Positions 19,712 to 29,679 are shown, counted from the stretch's first letter. The stretch: 64,000 nt of DNA from Actinomycetes bacterium (GCA_021793515.1 JAJYSP010000007.1:23038-87037); one strand, 5' to 3'. Translations and numbers: made by a program. The notes: generated by a model from the letters alone, not told the origin.

Positions 19712-20073
19712 CCGATACCCTTCCAACCGTGGGGACCAGAAACGGGCCTCAATCATCAACTCTCGACGCCACGGTCCTCCCCCACCTCCGCCGCCACATC
19801 AGCTACTTGGAACAAAAGCTGTCTGACCTGTCCACCAAGCAGAATGTCGACTTGGCCGTCACCGCCGCAATTGGAACATTGATTGAATGCCAACGCACGC
19901 TCCGCGACGTCCGTCGATGCGTCAACGAGTTGAATGCGCGATACGGACCATCTCTCGTCGTGGCGCTAGACGTCGACGCGGTCATTCAGTGGTGCATCGC
20001 GGTCAGGCTCCAGCTGGACGAAGCCTTTAGGGCGCTCGTGTCGACCAACGAGGAGGCACCACTGATGTCGTGA
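19708..20073 (+). CDS. Small helical hypothetical protein (member 2 of a tandem trio)
   Basis: GTGA 4-bp overlap with preceding stop; TAAIGTLIECQRTLRDVRRCVNEL aligns with members 1 and 3. Confidence 0.6.
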   Translation: MTDTLPTVGTRNGPQSSTLDATVLPHLRRHISYLEQKLSDLSTKQNVDLAVTAAIGTLIECQRTLRDVRRCVNELNARYGPSLVVALDVDAVIQWCIAVRLQLDEAFRALVSTNEEAPLMS

Positions 20074-20138
20074 GCCAGCGAACCAAGAAGCAGTTGTGCC
20101 GCTGCCGTCTTCAACCCCATCTGCCAAGGAGAATGCCG

Positions 20139-20453
20139 ATGAACCATCAGTCCACGTTTGAACAGGATCTTTCTGCCACCCTCTACCGTTTGATCGGAGA
20201 CCTCAACGCCGAAGTCTCGCTGCTACCAACTCGGCGCACCGTCGAGAGGTGGAGCCGCCGTGAAGTCTTCACCGCCGTCATCCGTTGCAAGGACCTGATG
20301 GTCGAGGCACAGAAGCGCGCCATCCAACTCAGTCGACTCGATGCCATCGACGTGTACTCAGCACTCTGGATCGACGAAATCGTCGCACGATGCGACGAGT
20401 ACCAGGACCTGCTGACGTTCGTCGAGGACGAACTCGTGAACCAAGCGTGCTAG
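20139..20453 (+). CDS. Small helical hypothetical protein (member 3 of a tandem trio)
   Basis: AAGGAGA RBS; MNHQSTFEQDLSATLYRLIGDLNAEV...REVFTAVIRCKDLMVEAQKRAIQLSRLDAIDVYSALWIDEIVARCDEYQDLLTFVEDELVNQAC. An alternative GTG start at 20070 overlaps member 2. Confidence 0.65.
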   Translation: MNHQSTFEQDLSATLYRLIGDLNAEVSLLPTRRTVERWSRREVFTAVIRCKDLMVEAQKRAIQLSRLDAIDVYSALWIDEIVARCDEYQDLLTFVEDELVNQAC

Positions 20454-20586
20454 TTGTCGTGTCCCATGTCAGCCAATCCAAGTCGAGCGTCTTCGGGAGA
20501 TGGCGTAGCTCGCGTTCCCGTCGTCGAGCGTGAGTGTCGGTGACTCTGCACGTCAAATGCTCTGAGCCGGATTCCCCCTTGGTTGA

Positions 20587-21639
20587 CTACCGAAATCCGG
20601 GGTCGACGATTCCAATCCACTCGTCCGTGAGCAGTTCGAGACCGACCGCTTCCTGGGCGAGACGGAACCCTTCTCGCAGCAGGCGATCTGCTTCATCGGC
20701 GAGCGGGCCGAGCCACGACGCGGCGACGCGGGCTCGGGACGGTTCGGTGACCGGTGTCGTCTCGCGGCGGCCGTGATCGAGCAGCAGGCGGTAGAGGCCG
20801 AGAGCGGGGAGGAGCGCGGGGAGACCCGCGACGACGGCTTCGGTACTGGCGCGCCGGGGAATGAGCAATCCCTCTTCGTCGAGATCACCGAAGTACCAGA
20901 CGGCATCGAGGGTACCAATGTCCTCGTCGAGCAGCCCGCTAACGGTCTTGGCAAAGGCGTTGCCCGCACCATAGACGACGACTCCCACCGGTCCCGGCCG
21001 CTGCGCGAGCACGGTGGCCAGCGAGCGGAAGGTCGCGGCGTTTTCGACGACGAGGGCGTTGGGTTCGCCGCTGACGCGCTTGAACGCGAGGAGCGGTGGC
21101 GTCCACGCGCACGAGAGCACCTCGAAGGAGAGGGCTCCGGAGGTGAACAGCCGCGAGGACACGAGCGCGTCGAGACGCTTTTCGTGGCCGAACACCTCGA
21201 GAGAGCGCTCGCGGTGCGAAATAACGAGAGTCGACTGGGCGACGCGGCGCGCCAGCCAGGCGTTCGCTTGGCGCAACGCCACGAGTTCGTCGGGACTAAG
21301 CGTGCCCAGTGACCGCGCGGCTGCGAGTTCGGGGCGCAGATCGGCGGGCACTGGCACGCGCCGGCTCGGTGGTTTGGCGCGGCTGCCCCAAGGCGGCCGC
21401 ACCCACAACGGCAGCGGCGGGGTGCCGGACGCGTCCCACTGGCGCTGGCTCGCGGGCAGGCGGACGGCACCGGACTCCTCGAGCGCGGTGAGCGTCGAGG
21501 CGATAGTCGCGCGACGGTGCGGGGCGGTCGCCAGGGACTGGTCGGTGCGAGTGACGAGGACCTCGAGCTCGTTGAGCGAGAGCCCGTTGCCACCGGCGCG
21601 GTGCACCGCGCGCTCGATGGCGTCGCCGAGGCCGGGCAC
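20587..21639 (-). CDS. jetD: Wadjet anti-plasmid system protein JetD (DUF2220/Toprim-like)
   Basis: WYFGDLDEEGLLIPRRA Toprim-like signature; last gene of the jetABCD-like operon. Confidence 0.85.
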   Translation of the reverse strand: MPGLGDAIERAVHRAGGNGLSLNELEVLVTRTDQSLATAPHRRATIASTLTALEESGAVRLPASQRQWDASGTPPLPLWVRPPWGSRAKPPSRRVPVPADLRPELAAARSLGTLSPDELVALRQANAWLARRVAQSTLVISHRERSLEVFGHEKRLDALVSSRLFTSGALSFEVLSCAWTPPLLAFKRVSGEPNALVVENAATFRSLATVLAQRPGPVGVVVYGAGNAFAKTVSGLLDEDIGTLDAVWYFGDLDEEGLLIPRRASTEAVVAGLPALLPALGLYRLLLDHGRRETTPVTEPSRARVAASWLGPLADEADRLLREGFRLAQEAVGLELLTDEWIGIVDPGFR

Positions 21640-24600
21640 TACTCGCCCTCGGCTTCCTCGAAGAGACGATCACGGGCCGCCTTCGTGAGCGCGGGTGCGG
21701 GTCCTTCGCGCGCGACGCGCACCGAGCGCACCTGGCGCTTATAGGCCGGCAGGACCGGGTCGCCAAGTTCGTGGACGTAGCCATGGCCGTCACTGCCCTC
21801 GGAGTTGGCCAGCCGGATCACGTTCTCGAACAGCCCCAGAACGGTGGGATCCTTGATGGCCGAGGTGTAGATGAGTTGGACGCCGAGGAGCTCGGCGATT
21901 TGCAACTGGAGCGACACGAAGGCCTCGAGCGACGCCTGTCCCAGCGGGTTGTCAATGATCAGTGCGCCCGGGTCGAAGTCCTTGGCCCCCGAGCGATCGC
22001 AGCGGATGTGGGCGATGACGCAGAACAGCACCACGGCGGCGGTCAGACGCTCGCCGCCGGACCAAGTGGAGAGGGTGGTGACCCTCTCGCGGTCGGTGCG
22101 GAAGTCCGGCGTGGGTTTCAGGACGGTCGAGTGAAACCCCTTGGGCACGGCGGCGGCGATGGCGCTCTTCATGAGCTCGTGGCCCGAGATCGCGGCGCGC
22201 TTGGCGACAGCGCGATCGATGGCGTCGCCGACGTGCGTGCGGAACGCCTCGGGGTCGCCGCGTGGGTGCTCGAAGCGCACGCGCAGGAAGGGCTGGCCTT
22301 CCCATGCGCCGAGACCAGCCGGCATCTTGAGCGCGGTGTCCGCGCGGGCCAGGCGATCGAGCAGGTGGGTGACCTCGCGCGTCAGGTCGTTCACGCAGAT
22401 CTCACGGTGCCGGGCGGCGCGAGCGAGTTCGGCGTCGAGCTCCACGGCGCGGGTGCGCCACTGCGCGGCGAGGCGTGCGGCCTCGTCGGGGTTCGCGAGC
22501 ACCGAATTGGTCAGCGTCGCGTGGGTGGCGGTGATGGCGTGCGATAGTCCCTTGTAGCGCGGGTTGCCGGGCAGTTCGCGCAGGCACTGGCAGAGGTCGC
22601 GGTGCACCTCCGCGGTGGCGGCCATGGATTCCTGGCTTTGCAGGAGGCGCCGGATCGCGGACGAGGTGGCGGCGTGCGCCTCCCCGGGGGTGCCAGCGAA
22701 CCCTGGGCCGCACATGGGCGGGGCCACGACGGCGAGGGCGTCCAGCGAATCGATCTCCGATCCCAGCCGCTCGGCGGACAGGGTGTGGTCGCTGGCGATC
22801 GCGGCCAATTCGTCGCGGCGTTTCGCGTCGAGTTCGGCTCCCTCGCGGGCGCTGTGCTCCTCGTCGAGGAGCGCTTGGCTACGGCGGGCGGCCTCGTCGG
22901 GATCGGTGAGGGCCTCGACGTCACTCCCGGCGCCGAGGTTGGATGAGCGATTGCCGAGGTGCGTCTCCCACACGACGAGGGTGCCCTTGGCGTCGTGGTG
23001 GTCGAGGGTGGCACCTTCGAACAGGACGCGCGCGTCGCTCTGGCACGCCGCGCGGGCCAGTCGATCGGTGCTGGTGGGGCTCTCGCGCACCAAGCGTCGA
23101 GCGAGATCGACGACGGCCGCCTCCTCGTGGTCCAATCGTGTGCACTCGGACGCGTAGCGGGCGCGGGCCGACGTCAACTGTCCCTCGAGCTGCGTGTCGG
23201 TGATGGCCCGCGTCAATTCATCCTTGGTGTTTACCCAGGCCCGACGCAGATCGGCCAGATCGACCGCACCGACACTGCTCGCGATGGGGCCGTCACCGAC
23301 GGCGTGACGCTCGCCGGTGTGGAAGTCCAAGTCGCGTCGAGCACGCGCCTGGTCGTCGACGGCGCGGGCGCGCTCCGCCTCGAGGCCGGCCCGCTCGGCG
23401 GCGAGGCGTACCTCCTCGCTCGCCAGACGGTCGTGGTCGCCCCGGGCGGCGCGCTGGGCTGCTTCGAGTCCCGGTCGGGTGGCGCAGCGCACGCTTAACG
23501 ACTCCAGTCGCTCGACCACACGTTCGGCCCCGAAGACTCGCGTCGTCAGATCGCCGACCCGACGCCGAGTCTCACCCAGCGCGGCCACAGTCGCGGCGCG
23601 CTGGGCGGACGTGGTGACGCTGCGCGCGACTGCGTCGGCCAGACGAACGCTGGCCTCGTCGCGCTTTGCGTGCACGACATCGAGAGCGTTCGAGGTGGGC
23701 AGCTCCTCGTAGAAGGAGTCGAGGCGCGCGGACAGTTCGCGCAGGCCGGCAAGAACTGCACTGACGTGCTGATGCTGGTGTCCCGCGTCCTCCAGGCGCT
23801 GTTCGAAGGCTTCGCGCAGCACGGGAGCAGCATTGGAGTCGTACGCGGCGGCCAAGGGCCCGACCACCACGTGCTCGACGTCGGCCAGTTCCTCGACGGC
23901 TTCCTTGGTGCCGACGACGACAACTCCGGTTGGAGCGAGCCCGGCCAGGGCGAGCCCGGCGCGACTGAGGTCCTCGGAGTCAACGACCACCCCCGCGCAG
24001 AGCTCCGGGTGCGACTCGAGGACGCGGGCCCACTGGCCCTGATCGATTGACGAGGCGAGGTAGTTGTAGCCGGCCGTGGCGGGCACGCCCGCACGGTCCA
24101 GCACGACGAGCACGTCCAACACGTCGTCGGACGGCGGGAGGAGTCCCGAGGAGTTCATCGCCTCGAGCGCACGACCCAGGCGCTGGCGCTCGTGGCTCAG
24201 CGAGCCGATCTCCGCCTCGAGGTCGCTTCGACGAACGTGCAGGTTCTCGCGCACGATACCCCTGGCGGCCCAGATATCCACCGCGTCGCTGCCCACGATC
24301 TCGACGACCGTGTCGTTGGTGCACAGATCGCGGTGCAGGACGTCAGCGCGGGTGGAGGCCGCCTCGGCCAGTTCCAGGTCGCGCTCGCGGTCAGCACGCT
24401 CGTCGCGCAGGGCGCCCATCTGCTCGTCGAGCTCTCCGAGGAGGTGCTCGCTCGAGGCCACCTCGGCGCGGAGGTGGCCAAGCTCCTCGCGAACGTTCAC
24501 GAGCTGCGCGGTACGGACGGCCAGCGCGCCCGCCGGGTCCTCGTGGTCCGCGACGTCACCACGGGCTCGCGCCGCGGCGAGCGCGGCGTCGATCTCACGA

Positions 24601-26024
24601 AGCGTGCGCTCCAGGTCGGCTAGGGCGACGGCGCTTTCCTGCAGTTGCGTAGTGAGCCGTGCGCGAATGGCGTCGGTCTCGGCAAGAGCCGCGCGCGCAT
24701 CCGCTTCGCGTCGTGCGGCGCCGCTGATCTCGTCGCGGGCGCCCGTAACCTGCACGTCCAGTGCGGCTCGGTACATGGACGCGGCTCGGTCGAGCGCGGC
24801 GCGCTGCGCGTCGGCGCCTCGTTCGAGGTCGTAAAGCGTCACCGTCAGTCGCTCGACCTCGGCGTGGGCGGTGGCGGTGGCGATCACCTGATCCGTGAGG
24901 TCCCACGCTGCGGCGCTGAGGCGATAGTCCTCCACCTGAGCGGCAAGCGCGGCGACGCGTGCGGTGCAGGCCTCGACTTGAAGAGTGGCCTCCATCCGCG
25001 CGTAGGCCGACGCCGCGTTGCGCGCGACGGTGCGCCGAGCCTGGCCCGCTTCGGCGGACGCGTCCGCCGCCTTGCCCTGCTCCGTGGCGGCAAGGGCCGC
25101 GCCGGTGTGCTCAGTGACGGCGGTCTCGAGGGCTCCGCGCAGTTGCCCGGCCGCGCTACGGGCATCGGCGACGACTGTCTGGGCGGCCTGCATACCGGCG
25201 GAGGCGATCGTGGCCTGCTCGAGCAGGTCGGCCGCCTCGGTGACGAACTCCTGCTCCTGGCGGATCTCGGGCGCCTTGGCCATCAGCGCCGCGTTCTGCG
25301 CGATGCGCGATGCGAGGGAGGCCGCGGCCTCCTCGTCGAAGAGCATCTCCACGAGGCGGTCCGCGAAGCCCTGCTCGGTGCCCGCGATGAACATCCGCTC
25401 GAAGTTCCCCTCCTGCCCGACGACGGACAGCTGCTTGGCGAGCAGCGACGTGTCCACCCCATGCGCGGAGAGGGCCTGGGCGAAGTCGGTCTGGGTCTTG
25501 GCGAGCGTGAGCCGCAGCTGCGGGTTGGCCTGGCCGAGCCTCTCCAGGGCGGTGTTTGACTCTCGCGTGGTCATCAGGTCGCCGGCGTCGTCGATGCGCG
25601 GAAGAGTCTCGAGATCCAATACGGAGGGCTGCGGGCAGAAGACGAACCAGTGGCGGTTGAGCTCACTGGCGCGGTCGCGGTAGTCAACCGGGCGCGAGCG
25701 GTTGTTCCACTCGTAGTAGGCCCCGACGACGACGACCCCGCTGGGCGTGATGAGGCGCACGGCGACCAGCGACGTGTCGCGGTCGAGCACGTAGTCGCCG
25801 AGCAGTCGGTTCTCGGTCTTTGTCCAGACGAACTGATGGGCGGCGGGCAGCAGGAGGCTCATCACGAGTGCGAGCAGGGACGTCTTGCCGCCGCCGTTGC
25901 GAATCGAGAGGATCGTCTGCAGAGCGCGCGACGTCGCGGCGTCGCCGAGCTCGTAGGTCTGGTTGTTGAAGCGGGCTGACGTTGTGCCGACACGGTCGAG
26001 ATGGATGGCGTGGAACTTGATCAT
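21639..26024 (-). CDS. jetC: Wadjet protein JetC (SMC/MukB-like ATPase)
   Basis: 1461 aa; SIRNGGGKTSLLALVMSLLLPAAHQFVW N-terminal P-loop, long coiled coil, C-terminal LSTWSGGERLTAAVVLFCVI signature and IIDNPLGQAS. Confidence 0.92.
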   Translation of the reverse strand: MIKFHAIHLDRVGTTSARFNNQTYELGDAATSRALQTILSIRNGGGKTSLLALVMSLLLPAAHQFVWTKTENRLLGDYVLDRDTSLVAVRLITPSGVVVVGAYYEWNNRSRPVDYRDRASELNRHWFVFCPQPSVLDLETLPRIDDAGDLMTTRESNTALERLGQANPQLRLTLAKTQTDFAQALSAHGVDTSLLAKQLSVVGQEGNFERMFIAGTEQGFADRLVEMLFDEEAAASLASRIAQNAALMAKAPEIRQEQEFVTEAADLLEQATIASAGMQAAQTVVADARSAAGQLRGALETAVTEHTGAALAATEQGKAADASAEAGQARRTVARNAASAYARMEATLQVEACTARVAALAAQVEDYRLSAAAWDLTDQVIATATAHAEVERLTVTLYDLERGADAQRAALDRAASMYRAALDVQVTGARDEISGAARREADARAALAETDAIRARLTTQLQESAVALADLERTLREIDAALAAARARGDVADHEDPAGALAVRTAQLVNVREELGHLRAEVASSEHLLGELDEQMGALRDERADRERDLELAEAASTRADVLHRDLCTNDTVVEIVGSDAVDIWAARGIVRENLHVRRSDLEAEIGSLSHERQRLGRALEAMNSSGLLPPSDDVLDVLVVLDRAGVPATAGYNYLASSIDQGQWARVLESHPELCAGVVVDSEDLSRAGLALAGLAPTGVVVVGTKEAVEELADVEHVVVGPLAAAYDSNAAPVLREAFEQRLEDAGHQHQHVSAVLAGLRELSARLDSFYEELPTSNALDVVHAKRDEASVRLADAVARSVTTSAQRAATVAALGETRRRVGDLTTRVFGAERVVERLESLSVRCATRPGLEAAQRAARGDHDRLASEEVRLAAERAGLEAERARAVDDQARARRDLDFHTGERHAVGDGPIASSVGAVDLADLRRAWVNTKDELTRAITDTQLEGQLTSARARYASECTRLDHEEAAVVDLARRLVRESPTSTDRLARAACQSDARVLFEGATLDHHDAKGTLVVWETHLGNRSSNLGAGSDVEALTDPDEAARRSQALLDEEHSAREGAELDAKRRDELAAIASDHTLSAERLGSEIDSLDALAVVAPPMCGPGFAGTPGEAHAATSSAIRRLLQSQESMAATAEVHRDLCQCLRELPGNPRYKGLSHAITATHATLTNSVLANPDEAARLAAQWRTRAVELDAELARAARHREICVNDLTREVTHLLDRLARADTALKMPAGLGAWEGQPFLRVRFEHPRGDPEAFRTHVGDAIDRAVAKRAAISGHELMKSAIAAAVPKGFHSTVLKPTPDFRTDRERVTTLSTWSGGERLTAAVVLFCVIAHIRCDRSGAKDFDPGALIIDNPLGQASLEAFVSLQLQIAELLGVQLIYTSAIKDPTVLGLFENVIRLANSEGSDGHGYVHELGDPVLPAYKRQVRSVRVAREGPAPALTKAARDRLFEEAEGE

Positions 26025-26779
26025 GCGAGGGCACCTTCGTTCGTGGGTTCGGTGGTTGCAGCGGATGTGGCGATTACTGCGGCGGCGCGCGTGTGGCCCA
26101 GCAGCGTGACGTGGGTGTCGGGCAGGACCATCTCGCGGACATTGACGCGCATCCGATCGAGCAGCTGGTACTCAGGGTCGCCGTCGACACTTCCGGCGGC
26201 GCGGGCCATTCCGGCGTCGACCAGGTGCTCGAAGCCGGCGCGAATAGCGGCGAGCGTGGAGGACTTGGCGAGCTGGCGCGTCGCGCCGGGCTTGACCGGC
26301 GGCATGAGGCCGATCTCGTGCGCCGCCGTCTGCGCCTCGCTGTCATCGGGTTCGGCGTCCTCGATGACGCGCACCGCTTCGCGCAGCGCCCGCTCCACCT
26401 GCGAGACGCGCACGCGCACGACCGTGGTGCGCTCGAGCGCGTCGGACGTTGGGTAGCCGACCGCGATGATGGTAAGCAGCACCAGCCCACTGCGGCGGCG
26501 TGACTGGGGGTCCATGCCGCTCTCCCAGTCGTTCATCGTGCTGAGCGAGAAGATCGAGCCCATTCGCGGGGCGATGATGAATCCCTGGTCGTCGACGCTG
26601 AGCACGTCGATCTCGAGGCCAGCGCAGGTGGCGAGCACGGTCTCGCGAAACGCGTCCTCCAAGCGATAGCGCGCGAGCAGCTGGGCGTACTCCTCGTGGG
26701 CGCCCGGCACCGCCTTCACGTCGAGCCCCCAGCGCACCAGGCGGCCGGCGTCGTGGACGTCGTGGAGAGAGATGGTCAT
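26021..26779 (-). CDS. jetB: Wadjet protein JetB (MukE-like)
   Basis: Position and size (252 aa) between jetA and jetC; overlapping ORFs. Confidence 0.82.
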   Translation of the reverse strand: MTISLHDVHDAGRLVRWGLDVKAVPGAHEEYAQLLARYRLEDAFRETVLATCAGLEIDVLSVDDQGFIIAPRMGSIFSLSTMNDWESGMDPQSRRRSGLVLLTIIAVGYPTSDALERTTVVRVRVSQVERALREAVRVIEDAEPDDSEAQTAAHEIGLMPPVKPGATRQLAKSSTLAAIRAGFEHLVDAGMARAAGSVDGDPEYQLLDRMRVNVREMVLPDTHVTLLGHTRAAAVIATSAATTEPTNEGALA

Positions 26780-28386
26780 GGGCTAACTCCTATCGGGAGG
26801 GAGACAACGTTGGCGGCGGACTGAACGGGGTGGGCAGCGACGAGGTCTGCGGCGCCCACAAGGAGGTCGTCGCCGTAGTACCCCGCCGCGCGGAAGGTGC
26901 GGCCCGTGAGAGCCGACCCCAGCCCTTCGAGAGGGAGCGTCGCGTCGCCAGCAAAGCCGGCGGAGCGCGCCTCGGTGTCCTCAGGGTCGAAGAGGAGCTG
27001 CGCGAGCAGACGCACCAACTCGGAGGCGGCGGGGTCGTCCGTCTCGACGAGGAGGTCGGAGAGTAGGCGTGGACCTTGCCGGCAACTGCGCAGCAGATCG
27101 TAGGCAGTGTCCAGCAGGTCGGGGTCGAGCTCGTCCGACGGGCGCTCGGCCAGGGTGACGATCTCCTCGGGGACGACGACAACCTCGTCGTCGCTGGAGG
27201 TGTGCAGCAGGCTCGTGATGATGGCACCAAGGTGGAGCAACCGACGCGGCGTGGGACCGGCGAGCGCGACCTGGAGTACGGAGACGACGTCGGTGGCGCG
27301 TTCGAGATCGAGGGCGAGCGTCGGCAGGAACAGGTCCTCGGTGACCACGATCCGCAGTCGACTACGAGTCCGTCCGCCGAGGGACTGGCGCAGCTGCTCC
27401 TCGAGGAAGACCTTGGGGGCGGTGATTAAGAGCCCGTGGAGCGTGCGGTGCTGGGTGAGACACCGCCGGATTTTCTCGCGGATCTCGAGGGCGCGGCGGC
27501 GTACGTCGTCATCTTCGAAGTCGGCGCTCGTCGAGAGGTGCTCGATCATGTCGTGCTCGGCAGTGATCCGGGCCTCGATGTGGGCCAGGGCCCGGTCCAC
27601 CCGGGACTGGAACTGACTCTCCCAGTCGACAGCGTCGAGGTTGAGACGGGTGAGATCGAGTAGATCGCGCATCTTGGCGGCGAACTCCAACGAGAGGCGC
27701 ATGCCCTCGTCCGCGGAATCTTCGGCGGCGCCGAGGTCACCCCGCTCGAGCTGAGCGCGCAGCACGGTCTCTTGGGCGAGTTGGGCGTCCTCGACGTCGA
27801 GGTCGAGTCCCGTGCGCATGGCGTTGATCACCTCCACCGACGCAGTGAGGACGATACGTCCGTCCGCGCGCTGGACCTCGCGCAGCAGGTGCCAGCGCAG
27901 CGGCGTGAGGCGGTAGCCGCCGCGGTAGTCGCCGTGCTCGACCGAGTATTCGGTGGTCGATTCATCTTCGCCGAGCATCGAGCGTACGACCCACTCGGCG
28001 ACGCAGCGCCACTCGGACGGGGCCGCGTCGGGTTCGGCGAGGCCGGCGAGAGACGCGAGGTCACCCACCAGTGTGTCGAAGTCGTATTCGTTCACGAGAC
28101 CCGAACGGGCGACGACCTGGTCGACGGCGGCGGCGGCCATCGCCATCGGATCGTAGATTCGCTCCGTCGGCCAGGACTGGCGGGTGCGTAGCTCGCGCAG
28201 GCGGTGGAAGGGCGCAGTGCGCAGCAACACCCGCAGGCGGCGATAGAAGCTTGCGTCCAGCAGCGACGGAGCGAGTTGGGCCACCATTCGCTGGTCGAGG
28301 TCAGCGCGTGACTCTCCGCCCCTTGTTGCAAGGTCAGCCGTGTCTTCGCTAGGTGACACTTCGTTATAGGGATGGTCGCCCACCAC
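26776..28386 (-). CDS. jetA: Wadjet protein JetA (MukF-like)
   Basis: 536 aa, first gene of the operon, ATGA-type overlap with jetB. Confidence 0.82.
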   Translation of the reverse strand: MVGDHPYNEVSPSEDTADLATRGGESRADLDQRMVAQLAPSLLDASFYRRLRVLLRTAPFHRLRELRTRQSWPTERIYDPMAMAAAAVDQVVARSGLVNEYDFDTLVGDLASLAGLAEPDAAPSEWRCVAEWVVRSMLGEDESTTEYSVEHGDYRGGYRLTPLRWHLLREVQRADGRIVLTASVEVINAMRTGLDLDVEDAQLAQETVLRAQLERGDLGAAEDSADEGMRLSLEFAAKMRDLLDLTRLNLDAVDWESQFQSRVDRALAHIEARITAEHDMIEHLSTSADFEDDDVRRRALEIREKIRRCLTQHRTLHGLLITAPKVFLEEQLRQSLGGRTRSRLRIVVTEDLFLPTLALDLERATDVVSVLQVALAGPTPRRLLHLGAIITSLLHTSSDDEVVVVPEEIVTLAERPSDELDPDLLDTAYDLLRSCRQGPRLLSDLLVETDDPAASELVRLLAQLLFDPEDTEARSAGFAGDATLPLEGLGSALTGRTFRAAGYYGDDLLVGAADLVAAHPVQSAANVVSLPIGVSP

Positions 28387-28574
28387 CCGTATCGTGCCAT
28401 GCGCCTGTTACACGGCAGCTTTGAGCCAGCCTGGTACGTAAGGCGAGGTGAAAAACGACGGGCGCCGTCTCTCGTGTTCGTTAACCGAGTCTTCGTAATT
28501 CTTGGTTGAGGTTCGAGTCTCCTCTCGGATCTCGACCAAGATTCAGACTAAATCGAGACATTTGGAGGATCATC

Positions 28575-28973
28575 GTGAACTGGGTCACCACTGGAGCCGA
28601 CATAGGAACGATGCTGACAGGAACGTCGGCGGCGACGGCGACGATCCTGTGGGGAAGAGACAGGGTTAGAGAGTGGAAAGCCGAGAGAGATGCCCGGAGG
28701 GTGCGGAACTGGAGCGGGTACATTATCCGTGAGGGCGTCGCCACGTGGTTCGTGCGAGTCGTCGAGGACGAGTCGACCAAGTGGTCGGAGAGAGTGATCC
28801 TCGATGTCGTAAATGGAGACGGCACGCCAAACGCCGCCATGGCTCACGCGCTCAGGATGATCGCACAAGGCGACGGCATGCTCAGCCGATCGCCTACCGC
28901 TGCCCAGTGGCATTTTTTGGAGGACCTCCGTCGAGTTCGGTTCGGTGCTCCCGGTGGGTACCCCATCAACTAG
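28575..28973 (+). CDS. Hypothetical protein with N-terminal hydrophobic segment
   Basis: GGAGGATCATC-GTG; (M)NWVTTGADIGTMLTGTSAATATILWGRDRVREWKAERDARRV... Confidence 0.55.
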   Translation: MNWVTTGADIGTMLTGTSAATATILWGRDRVREWKAERDARRVRNWSGYIIREGVATWFVRVVEDESTKWSERVILDVVNGDGTPNAAMAHALRMIAQGDGMLSRSPTAAQWHFLEDLRRVRFGAPGGYPIN

Positions 28974-29064
28974 TGAACCGTGTAACTCGACCGCTCCACC
29001 CCTCTGAAAGATCGTCGGGTGTGACGACGTCGACGCTGACGGGTCAACATCCGAGATGAAGCCT

Positions 29065-29190
29065 CTACTTCTTGGGCTTCTTCTTTGCCTGCGCTAAGTC
29101 ACTTGCTGCGACACGCTTTTCGGCGGCAGTACTTCTACGACTGCGTAGTTGCTTCGAAGCATTCGTAGCAGGCTTCTTTCCTGTGGTCAT
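29065..29190 (-). CDS. 41-aa Lys/Arg-rich small protein
   Basis: Strong SD AAAGGAGGT 9 nt before ATG; MTTGKKPATNASKQLRSRRSTAAEKRVAASDLAQAKKKPKK. Confidence 0.55.
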   Translation of the reverse strand: MTTGKKPATNASKQLRSRRSTAAEKRVAASDLAQAKKKPKK

Positions 29191-29247
29191 AAGGCCATTA
29201 CCTCCTTTCCGGATCTCGCCAGACGCGCTGGATAACAAGAAGTTTAT

Positions 29248-29265
29248 TACGAACATACGTTCGTA
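29248..29265. promoter_or_regulatory. SOS/LexA-box-like perfect palindrome TACGAAC-ATAC-GTTCGTA
   Basis: 7-bp arms, N4 spacer; core CGAAC-N4-GTTCG is the Gram-positive/actinobacterial LexA box. Confidence 0.65.
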
Positions 29266-29411
29266 TGAGGACTTTCGCCTGCCTACGCCGCTAACGGCCC
29301 GAGGGGACGCTCACTTTGGAGTTCCAAATTCAATTTTCATGCGGCTGCCCCTCCGTTCCCTTTGCGCACCTTCATTTCTGAGCACAAGCTCAAGGAGATA
29401 GAGGAATAGCC

Positions 29412-29612
29412 ATGGAAAAGAAGCAGGCATTGCATCAGGTCATCAAGTTGGGAACTGCGTTCATGCGCCTGTACAGCGCGGCGAACGAGGAAGAGTGGAT
29501 GAGCGCCGCGGAGGACGTAGTAAGCCGTTCCCGCGATCTCTCAGCATCGGACGTTCGATGGGCAATGCAACTGACTTGCAAGTGGATCGCAAGGCACGGC
29601 CAGTACGAATAG
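29412..29612 (+). CDS. 66-aa hypothetical protein
   Basis: AAGGAGAT RBS; MEKKQALHQVIKLGTAFMRLYSAANEEEWMSAAEDVVSRSRDLSASDVRWAMQLTCKWIARHGQYE, followed by a terminator-like hairpin. Confidence 0.55.
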   Translation: MEKKQALHQVIKLGTAFMRLYSAANEEEWMSAAEDVVSRSRDLSASDVRWAMQLTCKWIARHGQYE

Positions 29613-29634
29613 GTCGCCCAACCATCGCAGTGCA

Positions 29635-29679
29635 CCAAGAGCCCCCCGTCTCAGCCCTCACCGGAGACGGGGGCTCTTG
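29635..29679 (+). terminator. Rho-independent terminator-like hairpin
   Basis: CCAAGAGCCCCCCGTCTC ... GAGACGGGGGCTCTTGG (one-base bulge) 22 nt after the 29412-29612 stop. Confidence 0.65.
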
